Origin: JAAYFJ01 sp964344295
GTDB taxonomy: Bacteria > Bacillota > Clostridia > Tissierellales > Peptoniphilaceae
NCBI GenBank assembly: GCA_964344295.1
Contig: CAYFMR010000006.1
Coordinates: forward strand, 1 to 64,000
Length of the DNA stretch: 64,000 nt
Direction of reading: 5' to 3'
How positions within the stretch are numbered: position 1 is the stretch's first letter; each line of letters begins with the position of its first letter. The position numbers were made by a program, and so were the translations under genes. The notes below the pieces were generated by a model. That model made no database searches. It saw only the letters and a list, made by a program, of their open reading frames with translations, and was not told the DNA's origin. Positions 17,463 through 25,584 of the stretch are shown one piece after another.

Positions 17463-17491
17463 TTTACTTTCTGTCGTCATTGTACTATACT
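17463..17491 (+). promoter_or_regulatory. Promoter of the Crp/Fnr regulator gene
   Basis: TTTACT (17463-17468), a 17-bp spacer and TATACT (17486-17491). The expected start of transcription is about 17498, just ahead of the 17506-17521 palindrome. Confidence 0.6.
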
Positions 17492-17505
17492 CAAATTAGC
17501 AAAGC

Positions 17506-17521
17506 TGTTGGCATGCCAACA
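17506..17521. promoter_or_regulatory. Perfect 16-bp palindrome, candidate Crp/Fnr-type operator
   Basis: TGTTGGCATGCCAACA is its own reverse complement. It lies between the predicted transcription start and the ribosome site of the regulator gene and upstream of the divergent cupin-hcp genes, where a dimeric regulator could repress its own gene and control the pair. No experimental support. Confidence 0.6.
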
Positions 17522-17533
17522 AAAGGAGAAAAG

Positions 17534-18223
17534 ATGAACCATTTTACCACAATTTCTTTTTTAGCCACCACCGAGCTCTTTGCCGGCATCCCTGAACCGG
17601 ATATTGAGCAACTCTTAACCTGCCTGGGTGCCCGGGAAAGATCTTATCGCAAAGAGGAAATCATCTATGCCATGGGAGAGACCATTGATTCTTTAGGGAT
17701 TTTGTTAACCGGTGCAGCCGACATCACCACCGATGACTACCTGGGCAACCACTCCATGCTCTCCCTGGTCACCCAAGGCGACATCTTTGGCGAGGTCTAT
17801 GCCGCCTTGCCCCAGCAACCGTTGATGATCAACATCACCGCACGGGAGGACTGCCGGGTCTTATTTTTGTCCATGCCTAAGATTTCCACGACTTGCATGA
17901 CTTCCTGCGATTTTCATCACCGCTTAGTTTTAAACCTTTTAGCTCTTTTATCCCGCAAGAACCTGGCGCTTTCCCGCCGCCATCTACACACAGCTCCAAA
18001 GAGCATACGGGAACGGCTTTTAGCTTATTTTTCCACCCTTTATCACACCTACGGCTCTCTATGTTTTCAGCTGCCCTATACGCGGCAGGAGCTAGCGGAT
18101 TACTTAAACGTCAACCGTTCGGCTCTGAGCCACGAGCTGAGCAAGATGCAAGCTGACGGGCTTCTCACTGCCAAAGGTCGACATATCACCTTGCACCAAA
18201 CCCCTGATGAAGCTTTTCTATGA
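17534..18223 (+). CDS. Crp/Fnr family transcriptional regulator (HcpR-like by position)
   Basis: 229 residues: N-terminal cyclic-nucleotide-binding-type beta-roll (about 10-125), a long dimerisation helix with TTCMTSCDFHHRLVLNLL, and a C-terminal Crp-type winged helix with the recognition helix in YTRQELADYLNVNRSALS (about 186-203). There is no FNR-type N-terminal cysteine cluster, but a C-x3-C pair sits before the dimer helix. ATG 17534 follows AAAAGGAG. Divergent placement from cupin-hcp matches the known pairing of Crp/Fnr regulators (HcpR) with hcp under nitrosative stress; that function is inferred from context. Confidence 0.9.
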   Translation: MNHFTTISFLATTELFAGIPEPDIEQLLTCLGARERSYRKEEIIYAMGETIDSLGILLTGAADITTDDYLGNHSMLSLVTQGDIFGEVYAALPQQPLMINITAREDCRVLFLSMPKISTTCMTSCDFHHRLVLNLLALLSRKNLALSRRHLHTAPKSIRERLLAYFSTLYHTYGSLCFQLPYTRQELADYLNVNRSALSHELSKMQADGLLTAKGRHITLHQTPDEAFL

Positions 18224-18415
18224 CTGGATTTTTTGCAGCGTATCTATACGCACCAAACCATTTATGATAAACTATCATTATCTATGAAAGGGATCCTTTG
18301 GGAGGCGTTTGAGATGGTTTCGTAAGAGTATGTCCGACCGGGCGTGCCGTGTCCGATCCGCGGCTCGATCCGTTTTGTCCGATTTAGTTGATCAGTCCAT
18401 CAAGGAGTTGATCTT

Positions 18416-19405
18416 ATGAAACGCACAACCATGTGGCTATTGGTGTTACTATTGGTATGTTTGTCTCTGACACCGCTTGTCAGCCAGGCCGCCCCTGCCC
18501 CACGTCTTTGGGTGAACGGGTCTTTCGTCACCACGGATGTGGATCCCATCATCGAAAAGGGCCGCACGTTGGTACCCTTGCGGGTCATTACTGAATCCTT
18601 AGGCTGCCAAGTGGATTACTACCACGATGACAGTCGCCGGGTGCGCATCACCCTGCCTAAAGCCACCGGCGATGGCTATCCGAAGACGATGGCCTACGAT
18701 CTATACCCCGGCCAGACTCAAGTTTATGCCCTACTCGTAAGCGATGATAACATTCCAGTCATAGCAGACGGTCCCGTCTTGGACGTACCAATGCGCATTG
18801 TCAACGACCGCTCCATGGTACCCCTACGCTTTATCGCCGAGGCCATGGGCAGCCCTGTAAACTGGGATCAAGCCAACCGCGTCGCCATTGTCGGTAAGGG
18901 CTATCAATCCCAAGGAGAGGCTCCCGCTCCCAAGCCCATCAGTCCGACGACGAATCCCATTAACCAGGTACCGGCAGGTGTCAGTGCCGCTGACTTAGAC
19001 GCTGCTCGAAAGGCCGTCGTCGCAGTCAAAGACATGGGCATCTACCCCGGCCTTCCCGACGACTGGGCCTCGTATTTAGATGGCAAGTGGTGGGCAACGG
19101 AAGACAACCAACGGTTTTTCGCCTTTCGTAAAAATGGTGACCGCTATGAGTTCCACTACGAAGGCTTCGGCTACAACTGGTCCGACAGTTGGTTTGACGG
19201 CGGTCCTATGATGATGGAGGAAGGTGTACTATTTTTGTTCCCCAACGATGAGTTCGGCCAATACACAAACCAAACTCGCCATCCGGATAATGCCATCCCC
19301 CGTCCCTCAGTGATCTTTTTTCTGGAACCGCAAATGGGACAACCGCGTATGTTCTTTTATCCCTACAATCAAATTCTCTTCCCCACTGAGCCTCACGTGA
19401 GCTAA
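18416..19405 (+). CDS. Secreted protein with two copper amine oxidase-like (stalk) domains
   Basis: 329 residues: Sec signal peptide (about 1-25, ending VSQAAPA), then two stalk domains marked by GRTLVPLRVITESLG (about 48-62) and DRSMVPLRFIAEAMG (about 131-145). A proline-rich linker (about 167-185) and a C-terminal region of about 145 residues follow, with many Trp, Phe and Tyr and no recognised domain. Stalk domains are common on secreted Clostridia proteins and need not bind copper. AAGGAG precedes ATG 18416. A paralogue with a different C-terminal part lies at 41115-42083. Confidence 0.85.
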   Translation: MKRTTMWLLVLLLVCLSLTPLVSQAAPAPRLWVNGSFVTTDVDPIIEKGRTLVPLRVITESLGCQVDYYHDDSRRVRITLPKATGDGYPKTMAYDLYPGQTQVYALLVSDDNIPVIADGPVLDVPMRIVNDRSMVPLRFIAEAMGSPVNWDQANRVAIVGKGYQSQGEAPAPKPISPTTNPINQVPAGVSAADLDAARKAVVAVKDMGIYPGLPDDWASYLDGKWWATEDNQRFFAFRKNGDRYEFHYEGFGYNWSDSWFDGGPMMMEEGVLFLFPNDEFGQYTNQTRHPDNAIPRPSVIFFLEPQMGQPRMFFYPYNQILFPTEPHVS

Positions 19406-19452
19406 GGGTGTGGCTACCACATCGCCAACCACTCCATGGATGAGAAACGAGT

Positions 19453-19480
19453 AAAGCCCCGCCTATGCGGGGCTTTGTTT
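19453..19480 (+). terminator. Terminator after the stalk-domain gene
   Basis: Ten-bp stem AAAGCCCCGC / GCGGGGCTTT with loop CTAT, followed by GTTTT. Confidence 0.85.
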
Positions 19481-19497
19481 TACCATTTGCCGTCATA

Positions 19498-19543
19498 AAA
19501 GAACAAGAAAAAGCACCTTGCAAGGTGCTTTTTCTTGTTCTTT
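19498..19543. terminator. 46-bp perfect palindrome, bidirectional terminator
   Basis: A perfect inverted repeat with no unpaired centre: arms 19498-19520 and 19521-19543, core AGCACCTTGCAAGGTGCT. A-rich left and T-rich right arms make it a terminator on both strands, chiefly for the AIM24 gene on the minus strand. Confidence 0.8.
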
Positions 19544-19592
19544 GCACGGCTCATCGATCCCGACTAAGCGGGGATTAGGTTTTCCGTGGGTC

Positions 19593-20234
19593 TTATTTCG
19601 ATTGCGGTATATAGGCGCTGATTAAACTGGCAAAGCCGGGGATGGGCATGGTTTGCAAATAGACTTTGCCCGGACCGCGTACGACGGTATCAAACAGACC
19701 TTCGCCGCCGAAGAGTACGTTTTTCACGCCTTTGATGCGTTCAATTTCCATGGTACACGTTTCGTCCATAGCGGCGACCACGCCGGTATCGCAGACGATT
19801 TTTTCACCAGGGGCCAGTTCCACTTCGTGGCAGTAACCGTCTACTTCAATGAAGGCCGTACCGGGTCCCGTAATCTTTTGCATGATAAAGCCTTCGCCAC
19901 CAAAGAAGCCGGAGCCCAGTTTTTGTTGGAAGAAAATGGACAGTTCAACGTCTTCTGTGGCACAGAGAAAGGCCGTCTTTTGGGCGACAATGCTTTGGCC
20001 CGGCGCCAGTTCAAACGCCATGATGCTGCCGGGAAATGACGAAGTAAAGCTCACTTCAGCAGCAGTTTGCGCCGTGTACCTTGTCAAGAACATGGATTCA
20101 CCGGATAGCAAGCGTCCAAACATCTTCTTGGCTCCGCCACCGGAGCTCTGTTCCGTCAGCACCTCGCCTTTTGCCCAGGTTCTGCCTCCTGCTTCGGAAA
20201 TCATCGTTTCGCCCGGTTCCAACTGGATTCGCAC
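19593..20234 (-). CDS. AIM24/TIGR00266 family protein (start codon problem)
   Basis: 213 residues from GTG 20234. The fold is the AIM24 beta-sandwich with repeated glycine motifs (GGGAKKMFGRLLSGESMF, LGSGFFGGEGFIMQKITG, NVLFGGEGLFDTVVRGPGKV). The family is widespread and of unknown biochemical function. Sequence homologous to the conserved family N terminus continues in frame to 20270 (KRYKIDGGQLPVV), directly behind a well-placed AAGGAGG, but the codon where ATG is expected is AAG. The GTG has no ribosome site. Either the protein is shortened, a non-standard start is used, or the base is a sequencing error. Confidence 0.8.
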   Translation of the reverse strand: MRIQLEPGETMISEAGGRTWAKGEVLTEQSSGGGAKKMFGRLLSGESMFLTRYTAQTAAEVSFTSSFPGSIMAFELAPGQSIVAQKTAFLCATEDVELSIFFQQKLGSGFFGGEGFIMQKITGPGTAFIEVDGYCHEVELAPGEKIVCDTGVVAAMDETCTMEIERIKGVKNVLFGGEGLFDTVVRGPGKVYLQTMPIPGFASLISAYIPQSK

Positions 20235-20321
20235 GACCGGCAGTTGTCCGCCATCAATTTTGTAACGCTTGTTTGACCTCCTTATTGGTTATTTTCGATT
20301 TGCTTGCCGTCTATCATCTTA

Positions 20322-20350
20322 AGTATACAACAGATTTGATTCTATGTTAT
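20322..20350 (-). promoter_or_regulatory. Probable promoter of the AIM24 gene
   Basis: On the minus strand: ATAACA, a 17-bp spacer and TATACT, about 45 bp before the ribosome site at 20273-20280. Confidence 0.4.
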
Positions 20351-20472
20351 TTACTTTTATCTGACGTTTGATATGACTTGAGTCCAAAAGAAAGCAGAGG
20401 GGTCATTTTTTCCGTGTTGGCAGCGTGCCTATCCAGCAGTTCAAAAAATCATCTTCTAGGTTGCAGCTCCGT

Positions 20473-21072
20473 CTAGCGACACAGGACAAGGGCTTCCACA
20501 TTTTTGGCGCCTCCTTCTAAGAGCACTTGGGCGCAAGCGTCCACAGTGGATCCCGTGGTCAAGATGTCGTCAATTAAGAGCACGGAGACCGGTGGCAGGG
20601 GACGTTTCAGGGCAAAGGCCGCTTCCAGGTTGATGGCCCGCTCCTCGGCGGTGAGTCCCACCTGGTCTTTGGTGTCGATGCGTTTGACCAGCGCATCGTC
20701 CAGTGGGAGCCGTGTGGCTTCGGCCACGGCTTTGGCCAAGACTTCACTTTGATTAAATCCCCGCTGGCGCAGCCGCTTGGGATGCAGGGGCACGGGCATG
20801 ACCACAAAGTCCTGCCGATAAAGTCCTAGCGTCATGGCCGCATCGGCTAACATGGCTCCGAAGCTTCGCCCGAAATGGCGTTCGCGGCCAAACTTCCATC
20901 GCTGGACCCATTGGCGCAGGGGATCCCGGTAGGTGGCGGCGACGTAGACGTTTTTTGCTCTCGTGCGGTGGATGACGGGGGCGGGGTCATAGTCCACCAG
21001 GCTTCGGCATGTGGGGCAAAGATTCCACATCAAGGGTTGCTCTTCTCGACAACCGGCGCATCTTCCTCTCAT
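20473..21072 (-). CDS. comF: ComF family phosphoribosyltransferase-like protein
   Basis: 199 residues. N-terminal zinc-finger cysteines (CAGC and CPTC), then a type I phosphoribosyltransferase fold with the PRPP loop VLLIDDILTTGSTVDAC (about 171-187) and VPLHPKRLRQRGFNQSEVLA (about 107-126), the ComFC signature. ComF is needed for DNA uptake in competent bacteria; its precise reaction is not settled. The start overlaps the recD2 stop as ATGA, so the two are translationally coupled, consistent with roles in handling incoming or damaged DNA. Confidence 0.93.
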   Translation of the reverse strand: MRGRCAGCREEQPLMWNLCPTCRSLVDYDPAPVIHRTRAKNVYVAATYRDPLRQWVQRWKFGRERHFGRSFGAMLADAAMTLGLYRQDFVVMPVPLHPKRLRQRGFNQSEVLAKAVAEATRLPLDDALVKRIDTKDQVGLTAEERAINLEAAFALKRPLPPVSVLLIDDILTTGSTVDACAQVLLEGGAKNVEALVLCR

Positions 21073-23291
21073 GGTATCACCACATTTTCGTATTCATGGA
21101 TTTTTTCTTGCAATAAGGTGTAGCGAGGGCTTACATGAGCGTTTTCCACCATTTTTTGTAAAGCACCGCGATATCCCACCAGGACCACCAGTTTTTTCGC
21201 CCGGGTAAGGCCGGTGTAGAGCAGGTTTCTCGTCATCAATAACGGCGGTCCGTAGGCAATGGGCATGACCACCACGGGAAATTCACTGCCCTGGCTCTTA
21301 TGAATGGTGGTAGCATAGGCTAGGGTGATTTCGTCCTTTTCTTGAAAGTCGTAGTCCACATATCTGCCATCATCCATGAGGATCTTCATCGTTTCCCCCT
21401 CCACATCCATGGCCACAATGGTGCCCAGGTCGCCGTTAAAGACGCCGGCACCCTCCGTCTCTCCATGCAAAATCGCATCCGGTGTCGTCCATTCTTTCTG
21501 GTAATTATTTTTAAGAGCCATGACCTTGTCTCCCACCCGGAAAGTGCGATCCCCTAAGCTGGTGTAGGCAACGCCTTCCCGTGGCGGGTTGAGGGCCTGC
21601 TGTAAAAGTTGATTGAGCCGATTCACCCCAGCTTCGGTCTTGCGCATGGGGCTTAAGACCTGGATGTCTTGGATGGGGTCCACCCCGTAGTAAGCCGGTA
21701 ACCGCCGCTGCACCAGATCCACCACCGTGTGAACCAGGGCTTCTTGGTCTTTGGCCTCCAGGAAAAAGTAGTCGCCATCAAAGGAACCTTCCAAGGGCAT
21801 TTCTCCTGCGTTAATGCGGTGCGCGTTGGAGACGATCAAACTCTCTTCTGCCTGGCGAAAGATGTGTTTGAGCCGCTTATGGGGAATGGCTTCACTGGCT
21901 AAAATATCTTGCAAGACCAGTCCCGCTCCCACCGAGGGCAGCTGGTCTACGTCCCCTACCAGCACCAGCCGAGTGCCGGGACGCAACGCCTTTAAGAGGG
22001 AGTCCATCAGCAGGATGTCCAGCATGGAGGCCTCATCCACGATGATGAGGTCCGCTTCCAGGGGATTGCCCTCATCCCTGGCAAAGTTCATTTGGGCACC
22101 TGAAGGGGCATATTCCAGCAGGCGGTGGACCGTCGATGCCGGATGGCCCGTGGCTTCTGTCATCCGCTTAGCCGCCCGGCCCGTAGGCGCTGCCAAGACC
22201 ACGGCCAGGTCCAGTCGATGAGCCAGGTCCAACACCGCCTTGAGGGTGGTGGTTTTTCCCGTTCCCGGCCCTCCGGTGATGACGTAAATGCCATGGCTAT
22301 AGCATTCCAAGATGCATTCCCGTTGTTCCGGTGCAAAGCTGATGTCCTGGGTTTCTTCGATTTCCGCCAGGGCATCTTCCAAGGCAATCCACGGTTCTTT
22401 TAACGCCATGCGACTGAGTTCCACCAACTTTTTGGCTACCCGGTTTTCTGCCTGGTGGTAGACGGATGGGAAGCAGCAGAGGGTGTCTCCGTGTTTTTTG
22501 ATGGAGATCCGCTCGTCAAAACGAAACTCGTCAAAAACGGCTTCCAATTCTTCCACGGGTACATCCAAGAGCTCCGCCCCGGCGTGCATCCACTCTTCTT
22601 TGGGCAAGTAACAGTGTCCATCCCGTTCGACCGCCTGGTACAGGGCATAGTGTAGCCCGGCGCGATATCGCTTGGGACTTTTCGGATCCACGCCCATGCC
22701 CTTTGCAATCTCGTCTGCCGTCTTAAATCCGATGCGGGGCACGTCCTCTGCCATGCGGTAGGGATTTTCCTGTAAAATGGCCACGGTTTCGTCTCCATAG
22801 TAGCGATAGAGCCGAGTCGCCATGGACGTGGCGATGCCCCACCCGTTTAAGGTCATCAACACCCGGCGCAGGCGATGGTGTTCTGCCAAGGCCTCTTCGA
22901 TTTTCACATAGGTTTTTTCTCCGATGCCACGCACCTCTTTTAAGCGATGGGGCGCAGTTTCCAGCACCTCTAAGGTGTCTTCCCCAAAAGCCTGGACAAT
23001 GCGTTTGGCCATGGTGGCACCGATGCCGGGAATCAGGCCGGAAGCCAGGTAAGCCTCCACCCCTTCTTTGCTGGTGGGCAAAATCTGCTCCATGTGAGAG
23101 AACTGAAACTGCTCTCCGTAGGCGTGGTGAAACCCCCACTCCCCTTCCAAGCGCACCTCTTCGCCCACTTGGATTTGCATGGTGTAGCCCACGGCGGTAA
23201 AATCGTCTTCTTCCGCCTCCACAACCAGGACAGAAAACCCGTTATAGGTATTGTGATAGGTAATGCGCTGCACGATTCCTTGTATGATCAT
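21069..23291 (-). CDS. recD2: RecD2-type ATP-dependent DNA helicase
   Basis: 740 residues, typical of RecD2. An N-terminal OB-like domain and helix-hairpin-helix region (about 75-200, with IPGIGATMAKRIV and VRGIGEKTYVKI) precede the SF1B helicase motifs: Walker A TGGPGTGKTTTLKAVL (about 337-352), Walker B IIVDEASMLD, VGDVDQLPSVGAG, HIFRQAEES, TTIHKSQGSEFPVV and LLYTGLTRAKKLV. It is a 5'-3' helicase involved in repair and fork maintenance outside the RecBCD context. GGAGGAGA precedes ATG 23291. It is followed by comF with a four-base overlap. Confidence 0.95.
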   Translation of the reverse strand: MIIQGIVQRITYHNTYNGFSVLVVEAEEDDFTAVGYTMQIQVGEEVRLEGEWGFHHAYGEQFQFSHMEQILPTSKEGVEAYLASGLIPGIGATMAKRIVQAFGEDTLEVLETAPHRLKEVRGIGEKTYVKIEEALAEHHRLRRVLMTLNGWGIATSMATRLYRYYGDETVAILQENPYRMAEDVPRIGFKTADEIAKGMGVDPKSPKRYRAGLHYALYQAVERDGHCYLPKEEWMHAGAELLDVPVEELEAVFDEFRFDERISIKKHGDTLCCFPSVYHQAENRVAKKLVELSRMALKEPWIALEDALAEIEETQDISFAPEQRECILECYSHGIYVITGGPGTGKTTTLKAVLDLAHRLDLAVVLAAPTGRAAKRMTEATGHPASTVHRLLEYAPSGAQMNFARDEGNPLEADLIIVDEASMLDILLMDSLLKALRPGTRLVLVGDVDQLPSVGAGLVLQDILASEAIPHKRLKHIFRQAEESLIVSNAHRINAGEMPLEGSFDGDYFFLEAKDQEALVHTVVDLVQRRLPAYYGVDPIQDIQVLSPMRKTEAGVNRLNQLLQQALNPPREGVAYTSLGDRTFRVGDKVMALKNNYQKEWTTPDAILHGETEGAGVFNGDLGTIVAMDVEGETMKILMDDGRYVDYDFQEKDEITLAYATTIHKSQGSEFPVVVMPIAYGPPLLMTRNLLYTGLTRAKKLVVLVGYRGALQKMVENAHVSPRYTLLQEKIHEYENVVIP

Positions 23292-23339
23292 CCCATCTCC
23301 TCCTGCAAGTCATCATATCATAAATGGCGGTTTTACGAC

Positions 23340-23370
23340 AAAAAATCGAGGAGCTCAAAAACTCCTCGAT
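23340..23370 (-). terminator. Terminator of the PadR-DUF1700-DUF4097 operon
   Basis: Nine-bp stem (23345-23353 with 23362-23370) and an eight-base loop; on the minus strand it is followed by TTTTTT. Confidence 0.85.
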
Positions 23371-23398
23371 CCATGTCACGCTTAAATGTTATCTCCGC

Positions 23399-24568
23399 CT
23401 AGTATTCCACATTCACTTGTACCCATGCATCTGGGCCATGCACCTCCAGCGATCCGGCCCGCCCTGTCAGCTCGTAGGGAGATGGCCGTTGCTTGCCATC
23501 AATGGAGATTTCGCGACCCACGATTTTGCAGTTGAGCCCATTCCATACTTTCTCGGGCACGGTGAGAAAGACATCGTCGTCTGTCACCCTCAAGTCATTC
23601 TTGCCTTTGATTTTCCCAAGGTTCAAGACCATCCCGCCATCCACATCGATGCTGACGTCTTCCATGGCTGCCAGTGTTCCCCCAAATTCTCCATCCACTA
23701 CCTGCAGATTCACATCGGCCAATTCCACATCGCCCCAGCTGACATCTCCATCTTGCACGGTCATGCTGGTACCGGTGATGGTTTGATCACTGGCGATCAT
23801 GTCGCCATCGTGTAGTTCTATCACCAAATTCTGCAGCGCTGTATCATGAGAGATCATGTCGCCATCCCAAAGGGTCAGTTCGCCGTCTTTCAATGCGCCT
23901 CCGCTTAGCACAGCATCGCCGTCTGTCAAATAGATCGTGGTCTTTTCCACCACCAGGTCCTCTAGGACAAAGGCCCCGTCATCAGATCGCAATTGCAAGG
24001 TTGGTAGCGCTGCCGCATCTAAGCCTATAAGCACGTGCCAGGTTTCGTCGTCACCGAGGCGACGAGCAGCTGGGCCACTGCGTACCTGCAAGGTCCCATC
24101 CTCCTCTGTCACTTCCCACAGTGGTGGATAGGCCTCGTAAGCCACAAAACTGGGTTCACCGTTTTCCAGCTTCACCAAGCGCACATCACTGTTGGTCACG
24201 TCTATATGCACTGTTTTGATAGCACCTAGTTTTTGGCTGGTAATGCTTACCTCGCGGTCCGATCGCACTCCTTCGGCAAACCATCTTTGCCAATCCGAGA
24301 ACCGTTTTTCCAGTTGCGTCCATTCCTGTTCGTCAAAGTCCCCCTCCCATTGGAAGGCGACTTCGCTGCGTTGGCCTCGTATCGGCAGTCCTTGGTGCCA
24401 ATCCCAGTCCTCCAGGTCCTCGATCTCCCAGGAAACTTCGCGAGACGAGCGAAAATGACCATCTCGGTCCCAGTAAAAGGATGTATCCGCCCCGGTGACA
24501 ATGGAGACCACAATGGTCACAATGCCGATGATGACTAAAAAGATTCCTGCTTTAACCCATTTATTCAT
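23399..24568 (-). CDS. DUF4097-type membrane-anchored beta-helix protein
   Basis: 389 residues: one N-terminal membrane helix (about 6-26), a charged Trp-rich segment, then a repetitive beta-strand region with recurring DGD or DGE turns (LTDGDAVLSGG, LWDGDMISHD, LHDGDMIASD, VQDGDVSWGD, VVDGEFGG), each about 18-20 residues apart, as expected for the DUF4097 right-handed helix. The function is unknown; the family occurs downstream of PadR and DUF1700 genes in cell-envelope-stress operons. Its start overlaps the DUF1700 stop by eight bases. Confidence 0.85.
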   Translation of the reverse strand: MNKWVKAGIFLVIIGIVTIVVSIVTGADTSFYWDRDGHFRSSREVSWEIEDLEDWDWHQGLPIRGQRSEVAFQWEGDFDEQEWTQLEKRFSDWQRWFAEGVRSDREVSITSQKLGAIKTVHIDVTNSDVRLVKLENGEPSFVAYEAYPPLWEVTEEDGTLQVRSGPAARRLGDDETWHVLIGLDAAALPTLQLRSDDGAFVLEDLVVEKTTIYLTDGDAVLSGGALKDGELTLWDGDMISHDTALQNLVIELHDGDMIASDQTITGTSMTVQDGDVSWGDVELADVNLQVVDGEFGGTLAAMEDVSIDVDGGMVLNLGKIKGKNDLRVTDDDVFLTVPEKVWNGLNCKIVGREISIDGKQRPSPYELTGRAGSLEVHGPDAWVQVNVEY

Positions 24569-25145
24569 GGCGTGCCTCCTTCTTTTCCCTCGTGCGTTTA
24601 CGAATGGCGTTGGCGATCACTTTGATTAACCACGCGATAAAGGCCACCCATAGGATCAAGAGACCAATGCCCAGGACGATGATGCCCAGGAGAAAGAAGA
24701 TTGTCGGCGCAGTCAGCAGGACTCCTTTCACTAGGATGACTAACGGCGCCACCACCATGGCACCCATGCCAATGATCAGGCCACCCACTAGGGCGATGAC
24801 GCCCACAGCCAAGCCCAACACTGCGAGGATCAGATGGATGCCCACCGGAATGGCCAGCACCGCCAAGAGGATGATTCCCCAGTTTTCTTTCACCCGCTGC
24901 CAAAATCCCTTGGATGCCTGAGGCTTTTTCTCATCACCGGGATATGTCTTGTTAACATCCACATCGGCTAAGATCTCCAGTGCCACCCGCTTGGGATTGC
25001 CAAAGCTTTCCGGCACCATATCGTGGCGTCCGATGCCCGCCTCTTCAAAGAGTTCGTGGTAATAGACCCGCACTTCTTCCAGCTCATCGGCGGGAATATG
25101 GGATAGATAACGGTATAATGTCTGCATGTATTGTTCTCTAGTCAT
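24561..25145 (-). CDS. DUF1700 membrane protein
   Basis: 194 residues. The N-terminal half (MTREQYMQTLYRYLSHIPAD, then YYHELFEEAG) is the typical cytoplasmic DUF1700 domain; the C-terminal half has three or four membrane helices and a very basic end. DUF1700 proteins are thought to partner with PadR regulators as membrane sensors. ATG 25145 has AGGAGG eight bases upstream, better than GTG 25154. It overlaps the PadR stop by eight bases and the DUF4097 start by eight bases. Confidence 0.88.
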   Translation of the reverse strand: MTREQYMQTLYRYLSHIPADELEEVRVYYHELFEEAGIGRHDMVPESFGNPKRVALEILADVDVNKTYPGDEKKPQASKGFWQRVKENWGIILLAVLAIPVGIHLILAVLGLAVGVIALVGGLIIGMGAMVVAPLVILVKGVLLTAPTIFFLLGIIVLGIGLLILWVAFIAWLIKVIANAIRKRTREKKEARHE

Positions 25146-25455
25146 GGGCCTCACCTCCTAACAGCTCATCTATGCGCTTTTCAAAATCTTTCCAAGCGTC
25201 CTTGTACGCATCCAAGGCTGCCTCACCTTCGACGGTCATGGAATAGTACCGTCGGTTACGCCCATCTGTGGGACGGTCATAGGTGGTCAGCTTGCCGTCT
25301 TTTTGCAACCGTCGAAGCACCGGATACAAGGTGGACTCAGACAAGTCTAAGACTTCTGCCAATTTTTGATTGAGCTCATAGCCATAAGTATCGCCGCGGT
25401 GAATCACCGCCAAAACACAAAAATCCAGCCAAGGGCCCGCTACGGGTAAACGCAT
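25138..25455 (-). CDS. PadR family transcriptional regulator
   Basis: 105 residues, a winged helix of the PadR type: LAVIHRGDTYGYELNQKL, STLYPVLRRLQKDGKL and GRNRRYYSMTVEGEAAL are signature segments. It is first gene of a three-gene operon with DUF1700 and DUF4097 proteins and probably represses it. ATG 25455 follows GAAAGGAG; an ATG-like start at 25530 would lie inside the promoter. Confidence 0.94.
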   Translation of the reverse strand: MRLPVAGPWLDFCVLAVIHRGDTYGYELNQKLAEVLDLSESTLYPVLRRLQKDGKLTTYDRPTDGRNRRYYSMTVEGEAALDAYKDAWKDFEKRIDELLGGEAHD

Positions 25456-25498
25456 CGGCTCATGCTCCTTTCTGTTATGATATAATTTCCTTAGCTGT

Positions 25499-25527
25499 AT
25501 TATATGTCGTATAGTATTATCTGTCAA
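25499..25527 (-). promoter_or_regulatory. Consensus sigma-A promoter of the PadR operon
   Basis: On the minus strand: TTGACA, exactly 17 bp, TATAAT. All twelve positions match consensus, which implies a strong promoter that is kept in check, fitting repression by PadR. Confidence 0.85.
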
Positions 25528-25547
25528 CACCTATCTTTTGAGCATAA

Positions 25548-25579
25548 AAAATTCCCTCAGCACATGCTGAGGGAATTTT
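25548..25579 (-). terminator. Terminator of metK
   Basis: Stem AAAATTCCCTCAGC / GCTGAGGGAATTTT with a four-base loop, directly after the metK stop. T-rich on both strands, so it may also block read-through from the other side. Confidence 0.88.
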
Positions 25580-25584
25580 GACGA

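Noticed and set aside
18224..18415. Possible regulatory RNA upstream of the first stalk-domain gene
   Set aside because: Only a five-bp hairpin (GCGTA/TACGC) and a short TGATA/TATCA repeat are visible; no known RNA class fits.
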